This document shows, one piece after another, positions 21,553-33,225 of a stretch of DNA of 64,000 nt; the first letter of the stretch is position 1; each line of letters opens with the position of its first letter. A program made the position numbers and the translations under genes. The stretch spans positions 1,116,001-1,180,000 of the forward strand of contig JAUKUA010000004.1 of assembly GCA_030549175.1 (NCBI GenBank). Direction: 5' to 3'. The notes beneath the pieces were generated by a model. The model was not told the DNA's origin. It saw only the letters and a program-made list of their open reading frames with translations, and did not search any database. This DNA comes from Lasiosphaeris hirsuta (taxonomy: Eukaryota; Ascomycota; Sordariomycetes; Sordariales; Lasiosphaeriaceae).

Positions 21553-22839
21553 CTATGGCTTCGGTACCTCGCCCCTCTCAAGCGCTTTCTTCTCTTTGAA
21601 CCCCTTCACCCACGCTTCCGCCTTAGCCTTGGGCACGACGAAAACCTTGACCGAATTATCCACCACCTCGACGTTGCCGCCCGCCAACACCTTGAGGAGC
21701 GGCACCTTCCGCCCAACCTTGACCAATCCGCCCGAGCTAGTCTCCATGTAGCACTCGACATTGCTCCCGACGTACGCGCCCTCGCGGTCCCACGGCAGTG
21801 GGAAGACGTAGCCAAAGTGCTGCTCCAGGCACTCGGTCTCGTTGAACGCCTTGATGAAGTCGCTCTCCAAGTGGGCTGGGTATAGCAGGATGGTCGGGAA
21901 TACCAGCGCGCTGTGCGGGTCGTCCGGATCCGGCACCAGCTGCACCAGCGCGTCCTCCATCTCAGGGGGCTTGCTGGTCGCGCGCATGCGGATGCCGCGG
22001 GCACGCAGCGCCGTCTGCAGGAGGGCCTCGCGGCTGCGGACCTTGGCTAGCCGCGCCTGCTCGGCGTTTCGCTTGGCGTCGAGCGCGGTTGCACGCGCGA
22101 TGATGTCGGTCGCCACGGCTTGGAGGGAGGCGTTTTTCGGGTCCAGGGAGAGGCCCAACGCGCAGGCGTCGTCGGCCGAGGGGATCTTGTCGAGTAGGAG
22201 TAGGGCGCGCGCAGAGCGGTAGAGCGCTTTGATGTTGGTGGGGTTGAGGCGGAGGGTGGCGGCGCAGTCGAGCGTGCAGCTGCGGTAGTTGCGCAGCGAG
22301 AGGTGGCAGGCGGCGCGGTTGACGTAGAGCGCTTCGAGGAGCACCCGTTGGGCCTTGATCTCGGCCGGGTCCTCGGGGGACTCTGGAGCCGGGGCCGGGG
22401 CCGGGGCCGGCCAGTTGGGATCTGCCGGGGGACCGGCGCGCCGGCGTTCTTCGGCCGCGAGGAGCACGATGCCCTTGGCATAAAACTCTTTGGCGTCGGC
22501 CCAGCGCTTCGCCTTGAAGCTCTCGTTGCCTTGCTCCTTGAAGTTGGCTGCATTTTCCAGCGGCGTGCCCTCGTATGCTAGGGCCTGCAGCGCTGCGATG
22601 AGGTCGGGGTTGTCCTCTGAATCCAAGTCACCTGCGAGCTCTGTCATGAAGATCGGGTGGGACTTCATGTCGGCCAGCGTCTCTTCGATCGTCAGGCCAT
22701 TGTTGAGTCCTGGGGGGAGGGCGGGCATGGTCGCGACGAGCTTCTCGGGGCCGAGGACGGGAGCATCTATAGGAATGCTAGCCCCGGGCCCGCCTGAGAG
22801 CTTGAGCGACGAGGTGAGGTCTTTAGCGGTTTCAGCCAT
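21553..22839 (-). CDS. CNS1: Hsp90 co-chaperone CNS1/TTC4, TPR protein
   Basis: A single exon encodes 428 aa. The N-terminus carries a conserved acidic block (FMTELAGDLDSEDNPDLIAAL). Three TPR units follow at about 93-240: FKEQGNESFKAKRWADAKEF, then LYVNRAACHLSLRNYRSCTL, then IKALYRSARALLLLDKIPSA. A helical linker rich in Arg/Ala leads to a C-terminal 'wheel' domain (about 285-428, with FPTILLYPAHLESDFIKAF and HFGYVFPLPWD), which is diagnostic of CNS1/TTC4 rather than of other TPR proteins. A Pro-Ala run at about 150-157 comes from GGGGCC-type repeats. Cns1 binds the Hsp90 C-terminal MEEVD and, in yeast, is essential and supports eEF2 folding. It acts in the cytosol. Convergent with the Xbp1-like gene. 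Confidence 0.93.
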   Translation of the reverse strand: MAETAKDLTSSLKLSGGPGASIPIDAPVLGPEKLVATMPALPPGLNNGLTIEETLADMKSHPIFMTELAGDLDSEDNPDLIAALQALAYEGTPLENAANFKEQGNESFKAKRWADAKEFYAKGIVLLAAEERRRAGPPADPNWPAPAPAPAPESPEDPAEIKAQRVLLEALYVNRAACHLSLRNYRSCTLDCAATLRLNPTNIKALYRSARALLLLDKIPSADDACALGLSLDPKNASLQAVATDIIARATALDAKRNAEQARLAKVRSREALLQTALRARGIRMRATSKPPEMEDALVQLVPDPDDPHSALVFPTILLYPAHLESDFIKAFNETECLEQHFGYVFPLPWDREGAYVGSNVECYMETSSGGLVKVGRKVPLLKVLAGGNVEVVDNSVKVFVVPKAKAEAWVKGFKEKKALERGEVPKP

Positions 22840-23891
22840 TTGACCTTTTTTGTTGTTATTCGTTGCCTTGCTGAGGTACTTAATAAGGGAGTCTTGCTCC
22901 TCGAGTTAAGAAAGGCGACTCGCCCTACAAAGTGCTGCAGGAGGATCACGGAAGGATAGCACTGTTTTTCCCAATCAGTAATCGAGGCTCAGGAACAAAA
23001 TTTTGTCTTTCGGTTCATACCGCTCTCTTCCATGGGCTGCCGAGTTTGAGCTTGAATTTGTGAGTGGTTGCGATTCCTTAGGCTTCGGTTTGATGCGATT
23101 GGATTGGGTTATGGCAAGTCCCACAGGTCAAAATTCGATCGGATTCCTCGAGGTGTGAAAGGCGCCGTCTGACAACTGGAGAGCTTCTCCCCGTCCCCTG
23201 GGAGCCGCTGTGACTCTAGGACTCAAACCGTACCCACCCCGCTGCCGTAGCCCGCTTTCTCTCAGCAGAGCTTCAGACTTTCGAAGTTTGTCTGTTCTTA
23301 ACAACAAAGTGCTACGATTCTAGCAGTTAGAAACCCCCCTTGGAACAAATGAGCTCATACCTACCTAAATCTACTTTTTTTCACCTAGGAGTTTGACCAA
23401 GCCCCTATCTTCATCTTAAGTCTAACCTCATCGCGCATCCCGTGCTTGCCACTTACCCAACGTTCGGTGGCGCTGGTAAGCTCCAGGAGCTTCAAAATGT
23501 AGATCTAGACATCACATCAATCAGACCTCTATCATGTCGTAATGGCTTCTAATTAACACCCCGTCTATAGACTCTATGGGGCACCCGATGCTATGAACAC
23601 AGCTCCAGCCGCTCCCATGCGCCGCGGAGTGTTAATAAAACCGGAATTGCCGTCATGAAATAGTTGGAGCTGAGACCAACACTGCAAACCCAGCATGATA
23701 AAAATCCTAGACGCCTTGCTTTGCCTTGTATGCATGCCCGTTAACCGCAACTCTTCATTCCACTTGTTCGCCGTTTGAGATCATAAAATCATTTCCGAGT
23801 CAACCTCTAGGCCCCATCCTCACACCTTGTATCATTATTTCCGCGAGGAAACCAGAATCTAAAAAGTCCCGCCTATCCTCTCGACCAGTAA
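22840..23891. other. Intergenic, CNS1 promoter side, no gene seen
   Basis: About 1.05 kb covers the CNS1 upstream region and the 3' side of the MFS gene. An ATACCTACCTAAA motif lies near 23357. Nothing else is recognised. Confidence 0.55.
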
Positions 23892-25628
23892 TTACTCCTC
23901 TACATCAACATCGGGTTTGCTGCTGGCCGCAACGCGAAGCCCGTCTTCAGCTGAACGCTCACGGGTTCTATCCCGCACCACCTGGAAGCATTGAATAGCG
24001 CCAATAATGGCCACAATAGTGCTGCCATACCATGCCAAGGCGGTGCAGTCCATCTTCTTCCCCATGGCATACAAATAGCCCGCAATTGGCGGCGCCACCA
24101 TGCGACACGCAGCGCCTGCGCTTGCAGCAAGACCGTTCACCTTCCCCAAAACCGTCAAACTGGGCGTGGCCTCCTTGATGAGAATGAGGAGGAGTGGATA
24201 AATGATAATGGAGAAAAAGTTGCGGACCGCGAGGCAAAAGTATATGGCAGGGTAAAGGAGTCCGTCGGGAACAAAAAGCAATGTGGGCATAATGAGGTAG
24301 CAGATGGGATGGAAAACGGTGACAAAGATAAAGAGTCGGTATACCCCGACTCGCTCAGCCATGATCGGAAATATGACAGCCTGGACGAAGAGGGCGATGA
24401 CACCCTGGACTGCCATAATCATCCCCACAGACTGGAGTGAGAGGCCGAGACCACCAGGCGAGTAAAACGGACTCAGGTGGCCGATGGCGCCAGAGAGGGC
24501 GTGGTTAGCAGCCCTATCATCCTCAAAGAAGATGGGCAAGAGATGATCAAATGTCATCGAGTGGTAGGTGAATATTGACAGGGCAAGTATGACGGCCATA
24601 ATCCTCTTGCAAAAGATGCTGCCAACAGGGCGCTTTGCTTGACCCTTGCTCCTCGCGGTACCGGAGCTATCACACTCCCGGCCTCTCACGGTACCGTAGT
24701 TATCGTCTCGGAGATCAACAGCGGGCCGCTTCATGGCATCTGATGTCTCGATGAGAGGCGTGTTCTCCGACAAGAAGGTGTCGTCAGGCAGAAAGACGCG
24801 GGGCTGCATGTCGGGATGGGTTTCCTCGAGGAGGAAATAGCCAAGCAAAATGCTCAGCAGGAGCATCCCGGCGCAGATGAGGTTCGGCAAAAGGTAGGGA
24901 AACTCTTCAAACAGAGAGCCCTTGGGGAACATGTGGGGGAAGGTTTCGTGGGGGTCAGCGAATGTCCCCCCTATCGCGGGGCCAATAATAGTGCCGATAG
25001 ACCAAACAAAAGGCACTGCCGAGCGTGTTAGTATCCCACAGAGCTCTAAAACTGTCCGAGTAGCCGTTTACGTACTGATCGAGTATGCTTTTGCTATCAA
25101 AGAGTTAGTAGACTGGTATTTATCAAGAGTTCAAAGCACACTTACGCTCATGTTCGGGCTTTGTCACCAACTCGCCAACCATGGTCTGGATTACTCCGAT
25201 ATTGCCGTTTAGGAAACCACCGATGGCGCGCCCAGCCAGAGCCACCCAAATGTTTGGCGCAAACCCAACCATGACCATACTGAACATGGTGCCTACGCAT
25301 CCTAGCAGTAGAACGGGCTTACGGCCGATTCTGTCGGAGAGCCCTCCCCAGTACATGCCCATCAAGGCCTCCGCCAGAGAAAAAGACGAGATGAGTAGGC
25401 CGGCATAAAAGGAGGCATCATCTTCGTCTCCAATCTTGAACCTCTTGATGAGAGGCCAAGCGTAGGGGAAAATGGAGGTAAGGGCAATGGGCTCGGCAAG
25501 ACGAACGATTGCTGTAGCGCGGTGTCAGCCCTGATGGTGATCGTGGGTCGTTCCTTTTACTTACCGAGAAGAAAGAGTTGGGTTGTTGGGAACTCATCCG
25601 GGTTGCGGTATCTCCTGGCCGGGGTCAT
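23892..25628 (-). CDS. Major facilitator superfamily (DHA-type) transporter with an 18-nt exon
   Basis: Four exons: 25628-25565, 25511-25146, 25093-25076 (18 nt) and 25015-23892. The introns are 53, 52 and 60 bp, and the protein is 523 aa. Twelve membrane segments are plausible. MFS motif A is clear (GGLSDRIGRKPVLLLG, between TM2 and TM3). After the micro-exon the sequence reads KAYSIMPFVWSIGTIIGPAI, a motif-C-like block typical of the fungal drug:H+ antiporter group related to plant ZIFL proteins. The 18-nt exon is needed to keep frame: exon 2 ends PEHE plus one base, and the exon supplies the residues up to ATG/PFVW. A large polar loop lies between TM6 and TM7. The substrate cannot be named. 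It sits in the plasma membrane or vacuole by family inference. Confidence 0.9.
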
Positions 25629-28119
25629 TGCTTCAGCACTTCGTTTGGCAAGTTACTTGCCTTTTGGCAGCAGAGGGTAGAAGTGATAATTGATTGTAGC
25701 ACACCGTGGCACGAGTAATAGTGAGGGGGACAGAGAAAAGGTGCGAGGGTGATAACAAGACTGCCTGAGAAAGAACTGGGTGCCAGATAAACCTTAATGG
25801 TTGGGTGGCGGCGTGATGTTGAAACGAGCTACCTCTAGGAAGGAACTACGACCGATGGAAGATAGGAGGCAAGTGAGCTCGATGCGGCCAGGAGGGAAGG
25901 TGTGGGAGAGCCTCAAATAGATAGACATGGCCTGTGGAATGCCACTGCCATCTGTTTGCGATCTAGGAGAGTTTAGACCTACGAAAACGGCCGGGAGAAA
26001 AAAATATATCCGCATCAGAATATCCTGGAAGTGGCAGAGAACCTCATGGGCCAGGCCTCGAAGCGGGCTCAAGCCGGCCGAGGACTCGCCCGTCCAGTGT
26101 ACAAAATGGTGGACTGGAAACTGTGTGCCAACCTCCGAAGTAAGGTAATCGCCAGCTGTGGTCCAGACACACGGGCCAATGATGCGGTGCATGCAACGGC
26201 GCACCAGGATCCATCTTTTCGTCCTAGGTCCTCCCCTGAAAGTAAGAAGGATGCCAAAAAGGTGACCGACTAGGTATGCATCGCTGCTGCATTTTCCCTA
26301 AGAGAGACCACGGATGTTGGAAGGGAGTCCCGGTGCATGACCATCCGCCCAGTGGAGGCCGTCATCAGCGAGTGAAAGGCCTGTTGGATAGATGAAAAAT
26401 GCACCTACCAAGCCCTCTGGCATCTCGGTCCGTGGTTGAGTGAACACTCGTGCAGCGCACCGCAGAATGGCCTGTAAAGTCACAACGCCTCGGACACATA
26501 ACGGACACAGAAACACCGCAGGGAGAGGGCACACGACACAGAGACATCGCGTCTCTGACTCTTTCGCCCGTTCTCCACAGCCGTTTCTCGCCGTTTGTCG
26601 AAGCTGCTGGTGATCCTCAGCTCGGGCAGGGGTGGTAAGCCCGATCAGCCAATCATGCTACGCGTCTCAATTCCTGGATTTTACGCGTAGATTTTGTGGG
26701 GAAGCCTCTTGCATGCAACTGCAAGTCTGTCAATCGCGTCACTCCAGAATCTCGATTTCCGTTAATCATTGAAACCCTCGCATTGGCTCTTCCTCTGACA
26801 GCACACTATCAAGCCCGAGACATCCATGGCCGACTGGCCGACTGGCACCATATCTGCCTTTTTAGATCCAAGTCGTGTGTTCGGTGTTAGTCCCTCTGGT
26901 TGCCCCAGTTTCTGTTTCTGGGCCGAACCACTCGATGCTGCAGAGATCTTTCATTATCGTTGGCGAGCGAGCTAAGCTTCGCTTCAAATAACGTTACTAT
27001 CGAGGGCCTTGTCCTTTACGTCAGAACGGGCCGATGTCTTGGCCAGACCTGGCGTGACAAAGGCAAAAGCAAGATTCGATCAAGATTTAGGTCGCTCCCA
27101 TTTAGTGGCGGTGAACGGCGAGCTGAGCCCACTTCCGACACCGGGACGACCTGGCGGGTGTTGGTCCCGAACACAGTGTTCATGGCGATGGTGGATGACA
27201 TGGGCGTGGGGTATGGAGCCTCAGCTCATCCATGCCAGATAGAAAACCTGGCGTTGGAGCTCGCTTGTGCAACAAGCCTCTTCTGAGCATGCTCCGATGA
27301 TTGCGATTGCAACTACCACGATTACGACGATAAGAGGCTCGATGATCAATCATCAAAGCCCTGCGCCAGACTCAATGAACAGTCAGAAGCTTATCGTTCT
27401 GCATTCTTAGCAGCTGATTTGCATCATCTTCCTCGTTGCTATCCAAGCTAGCTCCCACCTAGCTCCCACGTCTCGAGTCCCCCCCTCATGCAGCACGATG
27501 CACAGCGCACACCAGGCTCTCACTAACACAGAACTTGCTCTTAGGCGCATATGCAGGGTGCCGTTTCGCATATTGCCGACCTTCTCATGAGCTCAAATCC
27601 CCTCCGTTTTGTAGCTCGACATCAGCCTCATCAAACCGCTCTCGCTCTTTTGCTCGTTGGCAAAGGCTCCACCAAGCTAGGTATCTCTGGGCGCCTTCCC
27701 ATTGCGTCTTAGGGGTCGATCGGATCGGGAAATACCAAAACATTCAAGTTTCCACAAAAAGGGGTCGTCCGGCGGATATGCTGGGGAGAAGTCTGTCTTT
27801 CAGCCTCAACTTGGCATTGGACTTCGTAGAAGCTCTATATTTGAGGCTGTCTATCGAACCCTTGTCTACTCACGGTTCCATCGTGGCAACGACGGATACA
27901 TCCGTTATGGCAGTTGTGATCTCCCCACGCGGCCAAGCCAATGCGGGCGAGAACGGGATGACTCTCGATCGTGTTTCAACTTCCGAAATTGATCGTGGGA
28001 TCTATGGCGTACACGCGGCATGCAAATCACTGGATGTCCATGTCTCATCCCCCCACAGAAGAACTCGCAAGGGGGGCTACCCTTCGAATCTGGATCGAGC
28101 ATGTACGCCTTCTCCAGCC
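25629..28119. other. Intergenic, 2.5 kb, no gene seen
   Basis: This is the upstream region of the MFS gene and the 3' flank of the unknown gene. A plus-strand open frame at 27535-28137 (about 200 codons) shows no domain and begins at an unlikely start. I do not call a gene here. Confidence 0.5.
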
Positions 28120-30193
28120 CTAATCCGGGTTCAATGACAAACTCAATGCAAGACCGTCACCTTCTGGCACCCTTGCATATGCAGACAGCAAAGCTGGGCC
28201 GAAAATTTCTGTTTCTTCATCCTTCGTGCCCCCCTCCCCACGCCTCAAGTGAAGTTTCACATTCTCCTTAGGCAGACTGAGCACTTTGGCGATCCTTCTG
28301 CGCAAGCCATCGCATGTTATCCTTCGCAGGTCGAGCCTACCGCAAGCGCCGCCCTCGCCAATGCGAAGGACGAAGCCATCTGGAAACGCCATCGGTTGCG
28401 CCCGCCCGTCATCGCCCTGGTGTGGGCGTGGGTGCGATATCACTGAACTTGGAAACTCGAGCGTTATCTTCACCTGGGCTACCACCTTACCGCGCACACT
28501 GGGCTCGTCGGGCACCATCCGGAATCCATCTGGACTGCCGCTCCCGCCTTCCCCTTCCCTACTAATAACGGCTTCCTTGTACATGGGGATTCGGAAGTCG
28601 GTGCCGGGCTTACGCTTCCATCGGCAGCACAGCTTCCCGCCCTCGTCGCCCTCGAGGAAGTCTGCAATGGCTGCAGATGCATGCAAGCCCGCGTGGGATA
28701 CCGACGCATCAATGTCGACATTCTCGCACCGTACCGAATATGGCACCGATAGCGTTGATGGCCGAATTAGGTCTTCGGCCCGTGTGGTTACTGCCCAGTT
28801 CCTATTGTCGAAAAGCGCCGCAACACTGAACGTGGTTGTTAGCCTGACTCTTTGTTTAGGCAAAAAGGGGTTCTAAGCAGGGGCGGTCGGGACACCTCAC
28901 TATTTTACAGGTATCGAGTAATGGGCCCGGTATTCCGGTCTCGTCCGATGGAAATCCCAAGTCAAGTGCTGCCTCCAAGCCACGCCACCCTGAAAAGTCC
29001 CACGGCAGCGAAACTCACCCTCGATGTCGACGGGGACGGGGATCCAGCCACTAAAGATGGAAGCAACAAAACTGTCGCCCAACTCCATCTCGAGATCGCC
29101 GCCAAAATACGGCTCTGTCATGCGCCGGTTTATAGCTCGGAAGTCTCGCCAGTATATGACATGGCCTAGCCTATCTCGCAAGTGACCGTTAGCAGCTTAA
29201 CCGTTTTCCGTGACCTGTCACACAATGGACTAAAAGAGACACTAGGGACGCAGCGTAACAGGATCGGCGATCGGCTGCCCATCGGGGAATTACCACGGAT
29301 TGGTTCAAAACTCACTCGTGTAACACTGTCACAGCACACATGAATGCTGTAAGCAGATACTCCTCGTTGCCCACCTGGCCCCAACTGCCGCAACTCGTTG
29401 AGCCGCTTCGCGTACTCTATCATCACGAGCACCGTTATAGGCCGTCCTTTTGCCCCCCGCTTTTGCGCCTTTTGATCGGCCGTCCGTATTGTATCGGGAT
29501 GGTCTAATGGACCGTCCGTGTCGGTGTCATTATCCATGCCCACAGCCTCTAGCCAAGTCCTTGTCGTGCCTTGTGGGCGATGACGGTGCCGGCAGGTGTA
29601 CCCGACCCAGCCAAAGGTAGAAAATATGTCCGGGTCTAGCTGCCACTCCACGTACCCCGGCAGTTGGGTGCGCAGCAGGTAAGCGGTCGAGGTTAGCCAT
29701 CTTTGCGCGATGTGCGAGGTTTTCCAAGGAGCGCTGTGGTGCCGTACAATGACGTCGGGCGTGGTCTGTGTCTGCCATCGAAACTCTTCGTCGCCTTTAA
29801 TATTATAGTAAGGGGGAGATAAGTGCTGTCCGGGATAGGTAGAGCTGAATATGTCGTCGATGACAAACTCGGATAGCCAACGCAGGCCGGCCTGCTCAAG
29901 GATGCGGCTGGCGAGAAGTAGAGGCTGCCGGAGTTCGAGACCCAAAGCCTCAGCATCACCAGGGCTGTTGGGTATTACCCAATTGTGGAAGACGGGGTGA
30001 ATTTCACCTTGCAAGTTTGGGGGCGAGCGTATGCCGGTCCCTAATTACTGGTTAGGTTGTAATTTTGACACGACTACATCAGCTTATACAAAGCAGGGCA
30101 TTGCTGACCTATGGCGCCGCATCTCTTTAGCTCTTCCAAGTCCCAATCCTTTGGTGCTGAGCCTGCCGAGTATAGGTTGGTTTGGGTTGCCAT
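28120..30193 (-). CDS. Unknown-function fungal protein with zincin-like HxxxH site
   Basis: The best model has four exons: 30193-30109, 30040-29338, 29170-28901 and 28825-28120, giving 587 aa with consistent phases. The introns are 68, 167 and 75 bp. No family function is established. The middle reads ITVLVMIEYAKRLNELRQ, then (across intron 2) SIHVLGHVIYWRDF, then EPYFGGDLEMELGDSF and GWIPVPVD. This resembles fungal hypothetical proteins that carry an HELGH-like metallopeptidase site followed by an EP..GGD..ELG block, as I recall them. Here the would-be catalytic Glu codon, split by the intron, reads GTG (Val). The C-terminal 60 residues look like a compact alpha/beta module. Intron 2 is uncertain: its donor (GTGCTG) is weak, and the stronger GTGAGT at 29311-29306 breaks the frame with every nearby acceptor. 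No signal peptide is seen. Confidence 0.6.
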
Positions 30194-30519
30194 GATTGCA
30201 ACGTCAATCAGTGTTCGTTGCCCACAGAATACAGATGCACCAGAGCAACGTGGGTTGCAACTACAACACCAGCAACATATCTTCTCTCCATTATAAGGAG
30301 TGGCACGGATGGCACTGACTTCTTTGTGCATTCCGACCACATTCCTCTGGCAGTTTGGGGGCAGTACCCCCTTGAAAGCGGAATGAAGACAATGAGCCCC
30401 TTTTCCGTTCACTGCATTGGAATGCGGTTCCCACAAGACCTATCTGAAACTTTTTCCCTCTTCGTCTGCAAATCACGAACTAGCTCCATCCAAGTATACA
30501 CAACGTTCACGAGTCAATA
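30194..30519. other. Intergenic spacer
   Basis: 326 bp between the unknown gene's start and the 3' end of inositol monophosphatase. No gene is seen. Confidence 0.6.
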
Positions 30520-31525
30520 CTAATGCTTATACACCATCTTGCCCTCCCCAATAACCCCCCAAAACTCCTTGACGAGCTCCTTTTGCCCTTCACTCGCGCC
30601 CCTTACGGCGAGATAAACTCTTGAGTCAACAGCTGGGTCCCACTCCCCAGGGTTGCCACTGACCATCCTCCCACCAGCCTCATTGAGGATACACCAGCCA
30701 GCGGCCACGTCCCACGCATAGCACCCGCCCTCCCAGTAGATATCGACCTGGCCGGCAGCGCACGCGCACAGGTTGAGCGCGGCCGACCCGAGCGAGCGCA
30801 GGCTGTGCACCATGCTGCCGCCGTTCTCCTTACTCGCCGTCAGCGCGCGGAACACCCGGGCCTTGATCTCAAAGTTCTCGCCGTCCCGCTGCGAGCCCCA
30901 TTCAACGGCGATGAGCGCCGTGCTCAGGTCGCCGAGCGGGGGCCCGGTTCGGCCGCCCTCCACGGTGCCCTGTCCGGCTAGCGGGAGCGCGAGCCTGGGG
31001 CCCTGTCCGCTGCCGGGGCTGAGCGACGCATTGCGCTGCATGTAACTCCCGCTGCCCCGTATACCTGTGAAGAGCAGGTCCTGGAAGGGGTTGTAGACGA
31101 CGCCGACGGCCGGGCGGCGGTGGAGGGTGAAGCCTAGGCTGACGCAGGCGTTTGGGAAGCTGTGCACGAAGTTGGTCGTGCCGTCGATCGGGTCGACGAT
31201 GAAGGTTGGTGCATCGGTTACCGTTGTGACGCCGGCGACGTAGGTCTCTTCGCCGACGAAGGCGTAGCTTGGGTAGGCGGTCTTCAGGCGCACGGTTATC
31301 ATGCGCTCGACGGCTTGATCGGTCTCAGTTACAATGTCGGCAGCTAGGCTTTTGTGGTGAGCCAATTGTCTAGAATTGGGGAGGGAGTACAAAGGGTGGC
31401 ACACAGTTCATCTTGGTCCCTGTTGAGATATCGTTCGGGTTCGCGGCCAGGATCATGCGGCCCGCCTCGAAGGCGATCAATACGAGAGTGTCGTGAATCT
31501 CTTGGAGGTTGATAGATTCGGCCAT
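30520..31525 (-). CDS. Inositol monophosphatase family enzyme
   Basis: Exons 31525-31405 and 31343-30520 are separated by a 61-bp intron (GTGTGC...AAAGCCTAG), giving 314 aa. The family motifs are in order: GRMILAAN and the spliced KMNSADIVTETDQAVE, the metal-binding FVGEETY (Glu), DPIDGTTNFVHSFP near residue 93, and the C-terminal WDVAAGWCILNEAGGRM. The junction choice is fixed because it restores the conserved NSAD.VTETD block. It is a Mg-dependent, Li-sensitive phosphatase of inositol monophosphates, cytosolic. QutG of the quinate cluster belongs to the same family, but no quinate genes are nearby, so a housekeeping inositol role is more likely. Confidence 0.93.
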
Positions 31526-32263
31526 GTTGCCCTACTACCCAGTGAAGTGCACAAAGGCTATGAATAATGATACAGAAGGGGAAAACTAAGATAAATTATG
31601 GTTAATAGATGTTCGCTCCAGGAGTGGGAGCTTGAGTGGGGAGCTCTCAATGGCGCTGAGCTGGGGGATGGAGGGGTAGCGGGGTAGCTCCAGGCGTACC
31701 AGGTAACCTTCGGGAGCAATAAGAGTCCCACACAGCGCTGTCCAAGACAATTAGCTGCATGGCCCCTCATTTTACCGCTGCATAGGTCCCGGGGTGGTGA
31801 AATTTGTAATGCTCGGCCCCGCTCAAGATCAACAGGTTATTCACAGCTTCCTTGCCTTCCACTTCCCACCAAATGAAACATGATAAAAAACCTCTTCATA
31901 TAGACATTCAATTCTCTAGCGATCTGGCGATCTGGCGGCCTATGACAGCCGGATGTGAGAAGGCACAGCACTCCCCACCATATACTTCGCCAGACCTTGA
32001 TATCTCGCCCAAAAGACTTCCTTGCTTAATACATCGAAAAAAAAAAAAAAAACAATCCCAAAAACAAACTCCCCCTTTTCCAAGAGTCCATCCATCTTTC
32101 AGATAGTCCCCCGCTAAGATCTGGCATGTTTGCGTATACTCGTGTCGACCGGTCCGGAGAGCCCAAAGCAGAAGAGAAAAAAAAGACATCGTGCACACCG
32201 TTGGGTCGTCAAGTCGTGTTTCCCACCGTCGCCGTTACTCGTACCCCCAAGTGATCACCGCTC
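31526..32263. other. Intergenic with an A16 tract
   Basis: The inositol monophosphatase promoter side. A run of 16 A lies at 32037-32052. No gene is seen. Confidence 0.6.
32037..32052. repeat. A16 homopolymer
   Basis: Sixteen consecutive A in the 3' flank of the membrane-protein gene. Confidence 0.9.
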
Positions 32264-33225
32264 CTACACGTTCTCCCGGAATATCGATCTTCTCTCTGTT
32301 GGGCTATCATCATCCTTTCCAGCCCCCTGTTGCCCTTTTGCCGCAACCGTATCGATCGGCCTGGGGCTCACACCTCTCAGACTCAAGTTACTCGGCTCAG
32401 CGTGGTCATCAAACGGGTTCTGCTGGCCCCTGGACGCTACTAAGCCGGGCGACCGACTCCTCGGCCTCCCGCGGCGATCATCCTCGTCGGCGCGATACCC
32501 GGTCGGCGCCGTGGCTGGTGTCGAAGCCAGGTTCATCTGGTAGCTGCCGCCACCGCCACCGTAGCTGGTATCCCCACCGCGGTGCGGCGCAAGCCCTAGC
32601 TCCTGCTCCTCGTAGTAACCACCCGGACCTCCGTAACCATCAGCCTCATGGCCTACGCGCGAGTCCCATGCCTCGTCAGGATCGAGAGGGCCGAAGCCGC
32701 GGTGCGAGGCGCGCTCTCCTGCCATAGCGCCGGCCAAGGTGGAGCCGCCACCCTCGTAGGCGCCTGCTGCGGTGCGGTTGTTGCGGTTCTTGAACATCCG
32801 GATGCGGTCATTGATCCACCCGATGATGCCGCCAGGAGCGGGCTGCGGCGGGCCGTAGGGCGAGGCGGATGAGGACGACTTGAGGAAGGGAATGTATGAG
32901 GTCAGAGCAGGCGGCGGGAGCTGCGGAAGAAAGGTTAGCGAAGGGATCCCGGGAGAAAGAATTGGAGAGGCGAGTGGGGTTTGAGCGCAATTGGGTTTTG
33001 CGGCTTGGAGAGGGAAAGAGAAGAGAGCGACGCGCGGCAGGTTTGTTGGAGTAAGAGGGCGACGGCGATAGGCAGTCGAAATGGGAAAAAGGGGGGGGGG
33101 GAGGGATAGAGAAAACTACTCACGCCTAGCCGTTGGGCACGTATCCGTGTGAAGAAGACCCATCCGACGCCGGCTGCTATCAGCAGCAGGAATAGGACGA
33201 GGAAGACCACGCCGGCGGTGTTCAT
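32264..33225 (-). CDS. Single-pass membrane protein of unknown function, conserved in filamentous ascomycetes
   Basis: Exons 33225-33124 and 32920-32264 are split by a 203-bp intron carrying an 11-base G/C run. The protein is 252 aa. Residues 5-26 (GVVFLVLFLLLIAAGVGWVFF) are a strong N-terminal membrane segment followed by TRIRAQRLG, so the bulk probably faces the cytosol. The splice gives RLG-LPPPALTSYIPF. The rest is Gly/Arg/Asp/Ser-rich and probably disordered, with Tyr-Gly-Gly tracts and many SP sites. I recall relatives labelled 'acid phosphatase-like', but no phosphatase motif is visible and that name should not be trusted. The start is the first ATG in frame (the upstream frame begins with TTG). 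Confidence 0.8.
33091..33101. repeat. G11 homopolymer within an intron
   Basis: It lies in the 203-bp intron of the single-pass membrane protein gene. On the transcript it is a C11 run between donor and branch region. Confidence 0.85.

Noticed and set aside
27535..28137. Plus-strand frame of about 200 codons
   Set aside because: No domain, no splice partners, mixed codon use, and it meets the better-supported minus-strand gene.
29006..29018. GTGAG donor in exon 3 of the unknown gene
   Set aside because: Using it gives a stop or phase clash. Reading through gives a coherent coding block (AWRQHLTWDF, PEYRAHYSIP) that leads to a better donor at 28900.
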